Program-made: the position numbers and the translations under genes
The notes under the pieces: generated by a model
The model's database searches: none
What the model was told of the DNA's origin: nothing
The model's input: only the letters and a program-made list of their open reading frames with translations
Part shown: piece after piece, positions 53,011 through 61,891 of the stretch
Numbering within the stretch: the stretch's first letter is position 1
Layout of the letters: the number at the start of each line of letters is the position of its first letter
Assembly: GCF_001042905.1 (NCBI RefSeq)
Contig: NZ_JYLB01000012.1
Coordinates: 1 to 64,000, forward strand
Reading direction: 5' to 3'
Length of the DNA: 64,000 nucleotides
Origin: Pseudomonas lini
Lineage (GTDB): Bacteria; Pseudomonadota; Gammaproteobacteria; Pseudomonadales; Pseudomonadaceae

Positions 53011-54972
53011 ATGCCCGCCTTCAGCAAAATCCTGATCGCCAACCGCGGTGAAATCGCCTGCCGCATCCAGCGCACCGCGCAAGCGCTGGGCTACCGCACC
53101 GTCGCCGTGTTCAGCGATGCCGACGCCGATGCATTGCATGTGCAGATCGCCGACCAAGCCGTGAACATCGGCCCGGCTCCGGTGCAGCAGTCTTACCTGA
53201 ACATCCCGGCAATCATCGACGCCGCCCGGCGCACCGGTGCCGATGCGATCCACCCCGGTTACGGCTTTCTCTCGGAAAACGCAGAGTTCGCCCGCGCCTG
53301 CCAACAGGCCGGCATCATCTTCATCGGCCCGAGCCCCGAGGCCATCGAGCTGATGGGCAGCAAACGTCTGTCGAAACTCGCCATGATCAAAGCCGGCGTG
53401 CCCTGCATCAAAGGCTATCAGGGCAGCGAACAGGACGACGCGACCCTGAGCCGCGAAGCCGAACGCATCGGCTACCCACTGATGATCAAGGCCAGTGCCG
53501 GCGGTGGCGGTCGTGGCATGCGCCTGGTGCACAGCGCTGGAGCATTGCTGGAGCAACTCCGTACCGCACGCTCCGAGGCGCTACATGGATTTGGCAGCGA
53601 CGAACTGATCCTCGAGCAAGCCTTGATCGACCCGCGTCACATCGAGGTTCAGGTGTTCGGCGATCAGCACGGCAACCTGATCTATCTCGGCGAGCGCGAC
53701 TGTTCGATCCAGCGCCGTCACCAGAAAATCATCGAAGAAGCGCCCTGCCCGGTAATGACCACCGAGCTGCGCCAAGCCATGGGCGAAGCTGCGCTCAAGG
53801 CGGGGCGCGCGGTGAATTATGTCGGTGCTGGCACTGTGGAGTTCCTGCTGGATGCTCGCGGGCAGTTTTACTTTCTGGAGATGAACACCCGGCTGCAGGT
53901 GGAACATCCGGTGACAGAGCTGATCACCGGCCTCGATCTGGTGGCCTGGCAGCTTCACGTCGCCGAAGGACTGCCACTGCCGTTGCGACAAGAACAGGTA
54001 CAACTCAACGGGCACGCCATGGAGGTGCGCCTGTACGCCGAAGATCCAGCCCAGGGATTTCTGCCGCAAACCGGGCGAATCGCAGCCTGGAAACCTGCGT
54101 TGCAGGGCAGCGTGCGGATCGACCATGGCCTGATCGAAGGCCAGTCTGTCAGCCCGTTCTATGACCCGCTGCTGGGTAAGCTCATCGCCCACGGCGCCAG
54201 CCGCGAAGAAGCCCGGCGCAAGTTGCTGCGGGCGGTACAGGACAGCGTGCTGCTGGGGGTGCAGAACAATCAGCGCTTGCTCGCCAGTCTGCTGGAACAT
54301 CCGCAGTTCATCAGCGGCGAGTTCAGCACCGGGTTCATCCCCACCTGCTTCGCCGATCATCCGTGCCTGCATCCCCACGTGCCGAGCGCCGAAGAACTGG
54401 CCATCGCCGCGGCGCTGTTTTATCAAGCGTCGGCACAGGCTCACCGCGCCCCGCTGGCCGGTTGGCGCAACAACGCCAGCGTGCCTTTGCACTACCGAAT
54501 CGGCCTGGAGGATCAGGATTGGCCGGTGGAATTGAACGCTGAACCTGGCAAACCCTACCGTGTTCAGGTTCGCACTCGCGCCCTCGAACTGAAGGTCATC
54601 GGATGCGACGGACGCTGGGCCACCCTGGAAATCGACGGCATTCGCCAACGCCATGCCTATCGCCTCGAAGCCGGGCACCTGTGGTTGTTCACGCGCCCCG
54701 GCAGCTTGCGACTGGTCGATCGGACCCAGGCGCTGGTCAGCGGCCAGGCCAGTGTCAGTTCCGGCACGCTCAAGGCGCCGATGGACGGGGCAATCGTCGA
54801 TGTACTGGTCAGTGAGGGCAGCCCGGTCAGCAAAGGTCAGCTGCTGGTGGTGCTTGAAGCAATGAAAATGGAGCATCCGCTCAAATCGGGTATCGACGGG
54901 GTACTCAAACGCTTGCAGGTCAGGGTCGGCGATCAGGTCAAAAATCGTCAGATTTTGTTAGAGGTCGAATAA
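53011..54972 (+). CDS. atuF: Geranyl-CoA carboxylase alpha subunit AtuF
   Basis: A 653-residue biotin-dependent subunit. Biotin carboxylase: ILIANRGEIACRI, ATP-grasp loop KASAGGGGRGMRLV, RDCSIQRRHQKIIEEAP and FLEMNTRLQVEHPVTE. A middle domain of about 150 residues leads to the C-terminal biotinyl domain with VLEAMKMEHPL (biotin Lys in AMKM). ATG 53011 follows AAGGAAAGC. Works with AtuC. No atuG or atuH follows. Confidence 0.94.
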   Translation: MPAFSKILIANRGEIACRIQRTAQALGYRTVAVFSDADADALHVQIADQAVNIGPAPVQQSYLNIPAIIDAARRTGADAIHPGYGFLSENAEFARACQQAGIIFIGPSPEAIELMGSKRLSKLAMIKAGVPCIKGYQGSEQDDATLSREAERIGYPLMIKASAGGGGRGMRLVHSAGALLEQLRTARSEALHGFGSDELILEQALIDPRHIEVQVFGDQHGNLIYLGERDCSIQRRHQKIIEEAPCPVMTTELRQAMGEAALKAGRAVNYVGAGTVEFLLDARGQFYFLEMNTRLQVEHPVTELITGLDLVAWQLHVAEGLPLPLRQEQVQLNGHAMEVRLYAEDPAQGFLPQTGRIAAWKPALQGSVRIDHGLIEGQSVSPFYDPLLGKLIAHGASREEARRKLLRAVQDSVLLGVQNNQRLLASLLEHPQFISGEFSTGFIPTCFADHPCLHPHVPSAEELAIAAALFYQASAQAHRAPLAGWRNNASVPLHYRIGLEDQDWPVELNAEPGKPYRVQVRTRALELKVIGCDGRWATLEIDGIRQRHAYRLEAGHLWLFTRPGSLRLVDRTQALVSGQASVSSGTLKAPMDGAIVDVLVSEGSPVSKGQLLVVLEAMKMEHPLKSGIDGVLKRLQVRVGDQVKNRQILLEVE

Positions 54973-55043
54973 GCCGCTAGGCGGATCCGCCGGGTTTGGC
55001 TACGCTCAAGCCCTATCAGGACGCGGATACCAGGAACCCTGCG

Positions 55044-55592
55044 ATGCCTCACTGGTTGGTCATTGATCTGGAAGCCACCACCGATGAGGGTGGCTGGCCA
55101 GTAACAGAAATGGAAATCATCGAAATCGGTGCCACCCTCGTGGACCGCAAGGGCCAGGAACTGGATCACTTCCAGTGCTTCGTGCGCCCGTTGCGCCGGC
55201 CCTTGCTAACGCCGTTTTGCCGGGAACTGACCCACATCACCCAGGCCAATATCGATGCCGCACAGCCGCTCACCGACATCTGGCCGTTGTTCGAACGCTG
55301 GCTCGGCCAACATCACGCGCGCCTGGAAGGCTGGGCCAGTTGGGGCGATTACGACCGTAAACAACTGCTTCAGGACTGGCAGCGCCTGCAACTCGACAGC
55401 GCCCTGAGCCGGGTGCCGCACATGAACCTCAAGCAACGCTTCGCCAAGGCTCGTCGGCTCGAGCGCCCGCTGGGGCTCAATGGAGCCTTGCAACTGGCGG
55501 GCCTGCAGTTCAACGGTCAGCAGCATCGGGCGCTGGAAGACGCGCGCAATACTGCGCGTTTGTTACCGCTAGTTTTCCCCGCTAATCCTTGA
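55044..55592 (+). CDS. DEDDh 3'-5' exonuclease
   Basis: A 182-residue exonuclease of the ERI-1/KapD type. Seen: WLVIDLEATTDEGG (DxE), ITQANID (second Asp region), WASWGDYDRKQL (Asp), and HRALEDARNTARLL (His and last Asp). The DEDDh set is complete. Likely acts on RNA or DNA 3' ends. The start at 55044 follows AGGAACCC. No operon partner is evident. Confidence 0.85.
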   Translation: MPHWLVIDLEATTDEGGWPVTEMEIIEIGATLVDRKGQELDHFQCFVRPLRRPLLTPFCRELTHITQANIDAAQPLTDIWPLFERWLGQHHARLEGWASWGDYDRKQLLQDWQRLQLDSALSRVPHMNLKQRFAKARRLERPLGLNGALQLAGLQFNGQQHRALEDARNTARLLPLVFPANP

Positions 55593-55666
55593 GTGCAGGA
55601 GGTGACGCCTATCGACACCTTGTGCATACTGGCCGGCCCTTTTTAGCCCTTTTCGAGGAACCGCCC

Positions 55667-55951
55667 ATGTTTAAAGTCAACGAGTACTTCGACGGCACCG
55701 TCAAGTCGATCGCCTTTGGCACCGCTGAAGGTCCAGCGACCATCGGCGTCATGGCGCCGGGCGAATACGAATTCGGCACCAGCCAGCGTGAAATCATGCA
55801 CGTGGTGTCCGGCGCCCTGACCGTCAAACTGCCTGACAGCGACACTTGGGAAACCTTCGCCGCCGGTAGCCAGTTCAACGTGCCCGCCAACAGCAAGTTC
55901 CAGCTGAAAGTGGCCGTCGACACCGCTTACCTGTGCGAATACCGCGGCTAA
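55667..55951 (+). CDS. ppnP: Pyrimidine/purine nucleoside phosphorylase
   Basis: A 94-residue cupin-like enzyme of the PpnP (YaiE) family that phosphorolyses several nucleosides. Seen: FKVNEYFDGTVKSIAF, GVMAPGEYEFGTSQREIMHVVSGAL (key GEYEFGT, EIMHVVSG) and CEYRG at the C-terminus. ATG 55667 follows GAGGAACCGCCC. A symmetric terminator follows. Confidence 0.92.
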   Translation: MFKVNEYFDGTVKSIAFGTAEGPATIGVMAPGEYEFGTSQREIMHVVSGALTVKLPDSDTWETFAAGSQFNVPANSKFQLKVAVDTAYLCEYRG

Positions 55952-55973
55952 ACCCCCAGGTTTTCACAGTGAC

Positions 55974-56009
55974 AAAAAATGCCCGTGTCCTTGGACGCGG
56001 GCATTTTTT
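55974..56009. terminator. Bidirectional rho-independent terminator
   Basis: AAAAAATGCCCGTGTCC and its near-perfect inverse end in T runs on both strands. It serves ppnP on the plus strand and the MOSC gene on the minus strand, which converge here. Confidence 0.9.
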
Positions 56010-56024
56010 CATTTTGAAGGGCTT

Positions 56025-56828
56025 TTATTCGAGGATCGTCACCGGCATGCCGACTTCAAGCCGGCCATTGCCGTCGTTGACCAGGTTCTGACCGAACATC
56101 GCGCCGTCGGCCTCGGCCCGGTATTTCTGCAAGGTCGCCAGCGGTTCACGATCTTCGGTGCGTTCGCCGGTCTGCGGGTCGATAGTGGTCAGAATGCAGC
56201 GTGCGCAGGACTTGACCACGCGAAACTCAACATCGCCAATGCGGATGCGCTTCCAGCTATCTTCGGCATACGCTTCACTGCCCTCGATCACCAGATTGGG
56301 CCGGAAACGCAACATCTCCAGCGGCCGCCCTACCTTGCTCGACAAGTCTTCCAGCGACGCCTGACCAATCAGCAACAACGGAAAACCGTCGGCAAAAGCT
56401 ACCTGATCATCGTCCTTGCCATAGCCGGCCTGGGTGGTCCGCGCGCGATCAAGCGGTACTTGCACCAGACGCGTCGGCTTGCCGATGAACTCACTGACCC
56501 AGGCACCCGCCGCATCGCCGGCATCGGGAACGCGCAAAGTGTCGCGCCAGAGGGTCACCCCACGCAGATCGGCCTCACCGTCAGGCAACGCAATATCGAT
56601 CGGTGAATGGTCCGGAGCACTGAGGGTCAAGCCGCCATCGGCATTCCACAACGCCGACAGCTGACTCATTTTCGCGACCGCGCGCTGGGTCAGAAAGCGC
56701 CCACTGGCCTCGTCCACCAGCATCCAGCGTCGATCGCCGTCCAGTCCCAGCTTGTCCAGGCCGACCTGATTGAGGGGCTCGCCCTTGCCGGATTTCAACG
56801 GAAAACGATAAAGCGCGCTCAGACGCAT
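56025..56828 (-). CDS. MOSC-domain protein (YcbX/mARC-like)
   Basis: A 267-residue molybdenum-cofactor sulfurase C-terminal (MOSC) protein with an N-terminal beta-barrel domain (LYRFPLKSGKGEPL). The C-terminal part has RFRPNLVIEG and CARCILTTIDPQTGE, where the second Cys is the likely Mo ligand in YcbX/mARC. These enzymes reduce N-hydroxylated compounds with an electron-donor domain; none is fused here. Start 56828 (MRLSALYRF) has GGGAGC upstream. Confidence 0.88.
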   Translation of the reverse strand: MRLSALYRFPLKSGKGEPLNQVGLDKLGLDGDRRWMLVDEASGRFLTQRAVAKMSQLSALWNADGGLTLSAPDHSPIDIALPDGEADLRGVTLWRDTLRVPDAGDAAGAWVSEFIGKPTRLVQVPLDRARTTQAGYGKDDDQVAFADGFPLLLIGQASLEDLSSKVGRPLEMLRFRPNLVIEGSEAYAEDSWKRIRIGDVEFRVVKSCARCILTTIDPQTGERTEDREPLATLQKYRAEADGAMFGQNLVNDGNGRLEVGMPVTILE

Positions 56829-56916
56829 GGCCAGCTCCCTGGTGGGTAAAAACGCCACCCTATACGAGCTTGATTGCCGAATCAAAGACCCTGTGGCGGG
56901 GGGAGCTTGCGCAGAA

Positions 56917-57010
56917 CCTGTGGGAGCGTGGCTTGCCCGCGAAGAACGATGACGCGTAATACCTGAAAAACCGCGGTGCATTCTTCGCGGGCAAGCCACG
57001 CTCCCACAGG
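56917..57010. repeat. REPIN (type C variant)
   Basis: CCTGTGGGAGCGTGGCTTGC and its inverse with about 35 bases between. It lies between the MOSC and cheV genes. Confidence 0.9.
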
Positions 57011-57094
57011 ATTTTCGTCGCTCAACTTACCGGCATTGGGGCTTGGCTGCGCAGCGGCCCGAACACTGCAACTGCGCTTTTTTCCAGATCGTTA

Positions 57095-58030
57095 TCAAGC
57101 AGGCACTGCATCGAGCATCAGGCGTTGGCGCACCACGTCGACGAGTTTGTCGGGCTGGAACTTGGAGAGGAAGTTGTCGCAACCGACCTTCTTCACCATC
57201 GAGTCGTTGAAGCTGCCCGACAGCGAGGTGTGCAACACGACATAAAGGCCGCGCAAACGGGGGTCGTTACGGATTTCGGTGGTGAGACGATAGCCATCCA
57301 TCTCCGGCATTTCCGCATCGGTGAAGATCATCAGCAACTTGTCAGTCATGACTTCTCCCGTATCGGCCCAGGCCTTGAGCATGTTCAGCGCCTTCAAGCC
57401 ATCGCTGGCGATGTGCATCTTCACGCCCAGTTGACCCAAGGTGTCGCGCAATTGCGACAAGGCCACGTTAGAGTCATCCACCAGCAGCACTTCACGGCCT
57501 CGAGCGAGCTCCAGCACCGGATCCTCGAGTTTTTCGCGCGATACCTTGGCGTTGTACGGAACGATTTCCGCCAGGACTTTTTCAACATCGATGATTTCCA
57601 CCAACTGATCATCGACCTTGCTGATGGCGGTCAGGTAATGCTGGCGACCGGCACTGGCCGGCGGCGGCAAAATGGCTTCCCAGTTCATGTTGACGATGCG
57701 GTCCACACCCCCCACCAGGAACGCCTGCACCGAGCGGTTGTATTCGGTGACGATAATGGTACTGGTGGGGCTTGGCACCAGCGGACGCATGCCGATGGCC
57801 TGGGACAGGTCGATCACTGGCAGTGTCTGGCCACGCAGGTTGACCACGCCGCAGACAAAGGGATGACGTTGCGGCATCAGAGTCAGCTTCGGCAGCTGCA
57901 GCACTTCCTGGACTTTGAAAACGTTGATCGCAAACAATTGCCGTCCGGCCAGCCGAAACATGAGAATTTCCAGGCGATTCTCACCCACTAGTTGCGTGCG
58001 TTGGTCTACCGTGTCGAGAATGCCGGCCAT
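57095..58030 (-). CDS. cheV: Chemotaxis coupling protein CheV (CheW-receiver fusion)
   Basis: A 311-residue protein. Residues about 20-165 form a CheW-like domain (RQLFAINVFKVQEVL, VNLRGQTLPVIDLSQAIG). Residues about 185-305 form a receiver domain: LLVDDSNVALSQLR, phosphoacceptor Asp in MIFTDAEMPEMDGY, and Lys in FLSKFQPDKL. CheV couples chemoreceptors to CheA. Start 58030 has AGGAG 8 bases upstream. A FliA-type promoter is 43 bases upstream. Confidence 0.92.
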   Translation of the reverse strand: MAGILDTVDQRTQLVGENRLEILMFRLAGRQLFAINVFKVQEVLQLPKLTLMPQRHPFVCGVVNLRGQTLPVIDLSQAIGMRPLVPSPTSTIIVTEYNRSVQAFLVGGVDRIVNMNWEAILPPPASAGRQHYLTAISKVDDQLVEIIDVEKVLAEIVPYNAKVSREKLEDPVLELARGREVLLVDDSNVALSQLRDTLGQLGVKMHIASDGLKALNMLKAWADTGEVMTDKLLMIFTDAEMPEMDGYRLTTEIRNDPRLRGLYVVLHTSLSGSFNDSMVKKVGCDNFLSKFQPDKLVDVVRQRLMLDAVPA

Positions 58031-58072
58031 TAATGACTCCTGGGCTTGTTCTGATGAATTCACTAAAGGGAG

Positions 58073-58099
58073 TTATCGGCTGTTTTTGCCGGACCTTGA
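58073..58099 (-). promoter_or_regulatory. FliA (sigma-28) promoter of cheV
   Basis: Minus-strand TCAA(G) (58096-58099, G at 58095), 15-base spacer counted from TCAA, then a perfect GCCGATAA (58073-58080). This is the flagellar sigma-28 pattern. The rest of the gap to 58493 shows no gene and no other site I can support. Confidence 0.8.
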
Positions 58100-58493
58100 C
58101 CCCCAGACGAAATGCCACGATCAAGCATTGATGTCACATTAACATCATGCTTTACTGGCTCCGTGATTTTCATCTGCTTCATTCCCTGCGGCGCGACCTC
58201 GGTTTGCACGTTAGGTTCCCCTGCGTAAGGGATTCCCCTAGTAACAATCAGGCCCAACCTGATATTCGCAATATCCAATAGCCATTAATGTGACGCCATT
58301 CTCATTGCATGAACGGAGTCAGGCTTTTGTGTGCGATCGCAGGTCAGTGGCCATCCACCCTCTCGAGTTCCCCAGCCGGCGCTCAAACCTGCCGGAGTGC
58401 GATCTCACGAAGGCTTGCCAGCGCCGGGACGCGTATGGTTCCCGTCGGCACACACGACATTCCCTCATCTGACATGACGTTGTGGAGATAAGC

Positions 58494-58964
58494 ATGCCGA
58501 ACGACACCAAAGAGTGGGCTCAACGATTTCCAGAGTTTCTCGTCGAGGCCGAAACACTCTTGGCCAAATCCGAGGAATGCCTGAGTCATTTGCAACTGAT
58601 CAGCAATGACAAGGACGCCATCGATTGCATGCTCAGCACCCTTCTCAAGCTGTCCAGCAAGGCCGATGCCTTGGCACTGGCGACGGTCTCGGAGTTCTCG
58701 CTGCATATTCATGGGTTGCTGAGCCACGCGCAGAACCACATGGACCTGCACGATCAAGCGCTGGACGCGCTCAAGGACTGCTTCACATTAATGGCCTGGC
58801 AACTCGAACTCATCGATCAGACTACCGGCCAGCTCGGTCTCGATGACAGTGAACAGACCTCGCTGATTGAAGCGTTTGCGTTTCAAGTGGGACACAGTCA
58901 GTTTCAGACGCCCCGCCACTCAAGACCGTTCAGGCTCGTTTCGTTCGCGGAACGGCAAGCTTGA
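58494..58964 (+). CDS. HPt-like helical protein without the phosphoryl-accepting His
   Basis: A 156-residue mostly helical protein. Residues about 40-80 (STLLKLSSKADALALATVSE) resemble the helix of HPt/CheA-P1 domains, where AHTIKGSA would be expected; the His position is occupied by Thr (or Leu, depending on alignment) and the Gly of KG by Leu. So it is probably not phosphorylated. GGAGATAAGC precedes ATG 58494. It is near cheV but on the opposite strand. No partner kinase is evident. Annotation is tentative. Confidence 0.5.
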   Translation: MPNDTKEWAQRFPEFLVEAETLLAKSEECLSHLQLISNDKDAIDCMLSTLLKLSSKADALALATVSEFSLHIHGLLSHAQNHMDLHDQALDALKDCFTLMAWQLELIDQTTGQLGLDDSEQTSLIEAFAFQVGHSQFQTPRHSRPFRLVSFAERQA

Positions 58965-59440
58965 AATTACCGCCTCTGGCCGTGTTGCGCTTTTTATTGT
59001 CATGAGCTGCCCTATAACCTGGTGCGCTCATGTCGCAACTGAATATTTCTGACCATTCGACGACAGCTCGAAACAAATAGTTATCTCTGTCTCGACTTCA
59101 GATAGTGCCTGCCCAATAAAAACAAAGTGCCTGGCAATCAATATCTTCCTACGATAAAACTCGAAAGTTTTTTCCATTATGGAACTATCGTCCAAAAATT
59201 ATATTAACTGTATTAGAGCTATGTACCGAACGCGACCAACGGTACCTTAAGTGGTATTATGCCGACCATTAGTTGACGTCAATTAATGACAGAGTGACTC
59301 CAGACGAGCACATTGAAGGCTGTGTTTCGAGCACTGCACCGCAGCCATTGAAGGCGTCTTCACACAACGATTTCCACACACAGACGCGTCAGCCTTATGG
59401 CCGGTCTGCCCGCAGCGAACATCCATTGGCTCCATCCGCT
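58965..59440. other. Gene-poor AT-rich gap
   Basis: This 476-base stretch has lower GC than its surroundings, most clearly 59060-59280, with many A/T runs. No RNA gene or terminator is evident. The frame of the downstream kinase stays open back to a TTG at 59273, so part of this gap could encode an N-terminal extension, but that part has no recognisable domain. Confidence 0.5.
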
Positions 59441-60334
59441 ATGTACGCCAGCCTCAAGTCAATTACCCTGTGGCCACCTTCCCGAAAAAACGCGCGCCGG
59501 TTTACGCTTTTACTGTGCATCTGCTCGGCGCTTGGCAGCCTGCTGGTCTATAGCTTGTCCATACCTCTGCCGTTGAGTCTGCTGGTGCTCAATAGTGCAG
59601 CGCTGACCTGTGTCTGGGTGAGACATTGCCTCTCGCGCAAATCGATAAAGTTTCAACCTCAAGAACTGGCTGACCGCCTACTGGAAGTGCAGGAAAACGA
59701 ACGCCACCGGCTCAGTCGGGAGCTGCATGATGACATCGGTCAACTGCTGACCGCCGCAAAACTTCAAAGTGAATGGCTCAAACGTCGATTGCCCGAAGAA
59801 CTGCAGGGTCAGTGTTCGGTACTCAGCGATACGCTGGACGAAACCCTGACCAAGGTTCGTGACGTCTCGGCCATCCTCAATCCGCGGCAACTGGCCAGTC
59901 TCGGGCTGGAAGCCAGTCTGCGTGCGCATTTACTCAGGACTCTGGCCAATACCTCCGTGCACTGGAGCCTGGAATGCCATCAACGCTTGACGGGCATACC
60001 GGAGGAAATGGCGGTGGCAGCTTTTCGAATCACTCAAGAAGCAATTACCAATATACTGCGTCACGCCGAGGCCAGTAATCTGTTGGTCCGCCTGCAACGC
60101 CTGCCCCAGGGCCTGACGTTGTTGATCAGCGACGATGGCCGGGGTTTCGCGCCAGCGGCAGATCCCGCTCGCGAGGGGCAACGGGGAATGGCCGGGATGT
60201 CGGAACGGATCGATCAGTTAGGTGGCACACTGACCGTGACCAGCGAACCGGGCAAAGGCACTCAAATAGAAGCACTCTTCCCCTGGGAGCCCCGTGCGCT
60301 AGAACGGGCCAGTACGAATAAGGTTATGCATTGA
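59441..60334 (+). CDS. NarL-type sensor histidine kinase (HPK7) with short membrane anchor
   Basis: A 297-residue kinase with two adjacent hydrophobic helices (LLLCICSALGSLLVYSL and LSLLVLNSAALTCVW) and no sizeable periplasmic domain. The HisKA_3 box is ERHRLSRELHDDIGQLL (His in ELHDD). N-box FRITQEAITNILRHAEA and G-box DDGRGF belong to the ATPase domain. It pairs with the regulator gene overlapped by 4 bases. ATG 59441 lacks a clear ribosome site; TTG 59273 or GTG 59294 are alternatives. Confidence 0.85.
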   Translation: MYASLKSITLWPPSRKNARRFTLLLCICSALGSLLVYSLSIPLPLSLLVLNSAALTCVWVRHCLSRKSIKFQPQELADRLLEVQENERHRLSRELHDDIGQLLTAAKLQSEWLKRRLPEELQGQCSVLSDTLDETLTKVRDVSAILNPRQLASLGLEASLRAHLLRTLANTSVHWSLECHQRLTGIPEEMAVAAFRITQEAITNILRHAEASNLLVRLQRLPQGLTLLISDDGRGFAPAADPAREGQRGMAGMSERIDQLGGTLTVTSEPGKGTQIEALFPWEPRALERASTNKVMH

Positions 60335-60990
60335 CTTGTAACTTACTTCTGGTGGACGACCACTCGCTGATCAGGGCTGGCGTGCGCGCTCTGGTGCTGG
60401 ATATTCCCGGCTATGCGGTAATCGGGGAGGCCAATGACGGCTCGCAGTTGGTCGAGATGGTCGAGCAGCTATCCCCGGACATCATTCTGCTGGATATTTC
60501 CATGAAGGAAACCGATGGCCTTGAAGCCTTGCAGCGACTCAAGCGCGTACGCCCGCAGTGCAAAGTGCTCATCCTGTCGATGCATACCGACCCGGCGCTC
60601 ATCATGCAGGCACTGGAATCAGGGGCTCATGGCTACCTGCTCAAAGACACCACGGCCACCGAACTCGAACATGCCCTGGATGCCTTGCGCAATAACGAAC
60701 GCTACCTGAGCCCGGCCATTGCCCATACCGTCATCAACCAGGCGCTGACCCGAACCCAGAAAAATCAGGTACAAACCCAGGACTCGCACAACCTGACGGC
60801 ACGTCAGCTGGAAATCCTGCGACTGATTGTTCGTGGAAAATCCACCCGGGAAATCGCCAATGGCCTGGGTCTGAGCATCAAGACTGTGGAAACCCACCGT
60901 TCGCAAATCATGAAACGCTTGCAGATCTATGATGTGGCCGGCCTGGTGCTGTTCGCCGTGCGCGAGCAAATCATCAGTCTGGACGATTAG
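60331..60990 (+). CDS. NarL/FixJ-family response regulator
   Basis: A 219-residue regulator with a TTG start overlapping the kinase stop (TTGA). Receiver: LLLVDDHSLIRAGVRAL, phosphoacceptor in DIILLDISMKETDG, and HGYLLKDTTATELEHAL. C-terminal LuxR helix-turn-helix: LTARQLEILRLIVRGKSTREIANGL (key GKSTREIA) and SIKTVETHRSQIMKRL. The target genes are unknown. The 3' end overlaps the convergent lipid kinase gene by 17 bases. Confidence 0.9.
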   Translation: MTCNLLLVDDHSLIRAGVRALVLDIPGYAVIGEANDGSQLVEMVEQLSPDIILLDISMKETDGLEALQRLKRVRPQCKVLILSMHTDPALIMQALESGAHGYLLKDTTATELEHALDALRNNERYLSPAIAHTVINQALTRTQKNQVQTQDSHNLTARQLEILRLIVRGKSTREIANGLGLSIKTVETHRSQIMKRLQIYDVAGLVLFAVREQIISLDD

Positions 60991-61891
60991 CTGGACTCGA
61001 GACACTCAATAGCGGCGAGCCCTCGGGCAAATGCACACGCAATGCCGCCGGACGCGCCGAGAAACGCAGACTATCGCCCTCCAGAGGTTCACCATCAAGG
61101 TTGATATAAAGGCCCTCCGAGACTTTGATTTCGACCCATGGCAAGCGAGCTCGCACAAACATGTTGTCGATGCCGAAGCCATCGGTCAGCAAATCTTTCA
61201 AGGTACCGACCACTTCCTGTGGCGCGGGCAAAATGCTGATATCCAACAGACCATCGTCAGCCAGCGCCTGCGGGCACAACACATGACCACCACCAGCCTG
61301 TCGACCATTGCCAATGCCCAATGCCAACAATTCGCCGCTCCAGTGAAAATCCGGCCCCTGCAATTCACCATAGGCCGCATGCAACTCACTGAAGCGCGAT
61401 AAACCCGTGAAGAGATAAGCGGCGCCTCCAAGAATTTTTTTCAGATCCTCGGAGGTATTGGCCGTGACCTGACTGCCAAAGCCGCCAGTGGCCATGTTCA
61501 GGAAAACCTGCCCGCCGACTTCTCCCAGATCAATGGCTCGGGGGGCAGTCTCCAGAAGGTCCAACGCCTGAGCGGGCTCCAGAGGCACACCGGCAGCGCG
61601 AGCAAAATCGTTGGCGGTGCCCAGGGGTAAAAGTACCAGGCTGGCCTGCGTCGAATGCGCTGTCATGGCTTCGGCGATATCACGCAAGGTCCCATCGCCG
61701 CCGCCGGCAATCAGCTGCGTATAACCTGCCGTCAGCGCTTCCTCCACCAACCGTTGCGCATCGCCGGCCTCCCAGGTCAGTCGAACAGCCAGTTTCCAGC
61801 CCTGCTGGCGCTTGCCTTCGACGGCTGCACGGACCTCCTCATTGAGTGCCTGCTTGCCATGCAGAATCAACAGCGCCTTGCGCTCGCTCAT
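60974..61891 (-). CDS. yegS: YegS-like lipid kinase
   Basis: A 305-residue diacylglycerol-kinase-catalytic family protein. Seen: IAGGGDGTLRDIAEAM (nucleotide loop), LPLGTANDFARA, FLNMATGGFGSQV and the C-terminal YINLDGEPLEGDSL. E. coli YegS phosphorylates phosphatidylglycerol in vitro. Start 61891 (MSERKAL) has GGGAGTGGC upstream; the longer frame has no site. Confidence 0.88.
   Translation of the reverse strand: MSERKALLILHGKQALNEEVRAAVEGKRQQGWKLAVRLTWEAGDAQRLVEEALTAGYTQLIAGGGDGTLRDIAEAMTAHSTQASLVLLPLGTANDFARAAGVPLEPAQALDLLETAPRAIDLGEVGGQVFLNMATGGFGSQVTANTSEDLKKILGGAAYLFTGLSRFSELHAAYGELQGPDFHWSGELLALGIGNGRQAGGGHVLCPQALADDGLLDISILPAPQEVVGTLKDLLTDGFGIDNMFVRARLPWVEIKVSEGLYINLDGEPLEGDSLRFSARPAALRVHLPEGSPLLSVSSPANRPD

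Noticed and set aside
13716..57010. The repeated hairpins as CRISPR or insertion-sequence ends
   Set aside because: They are isolated inverted pairs of four families with no regular spacers, no transposase frames and no target duplications visible; they fit REP/REPIN elements.
58965..59440. AT-rich gap as a horizontally acquired island
   Set aside because: It is short, has no integrase, tRNA or direct repeats, and flanking genes have normal composition; it is more simply a promoter-rich spacer.
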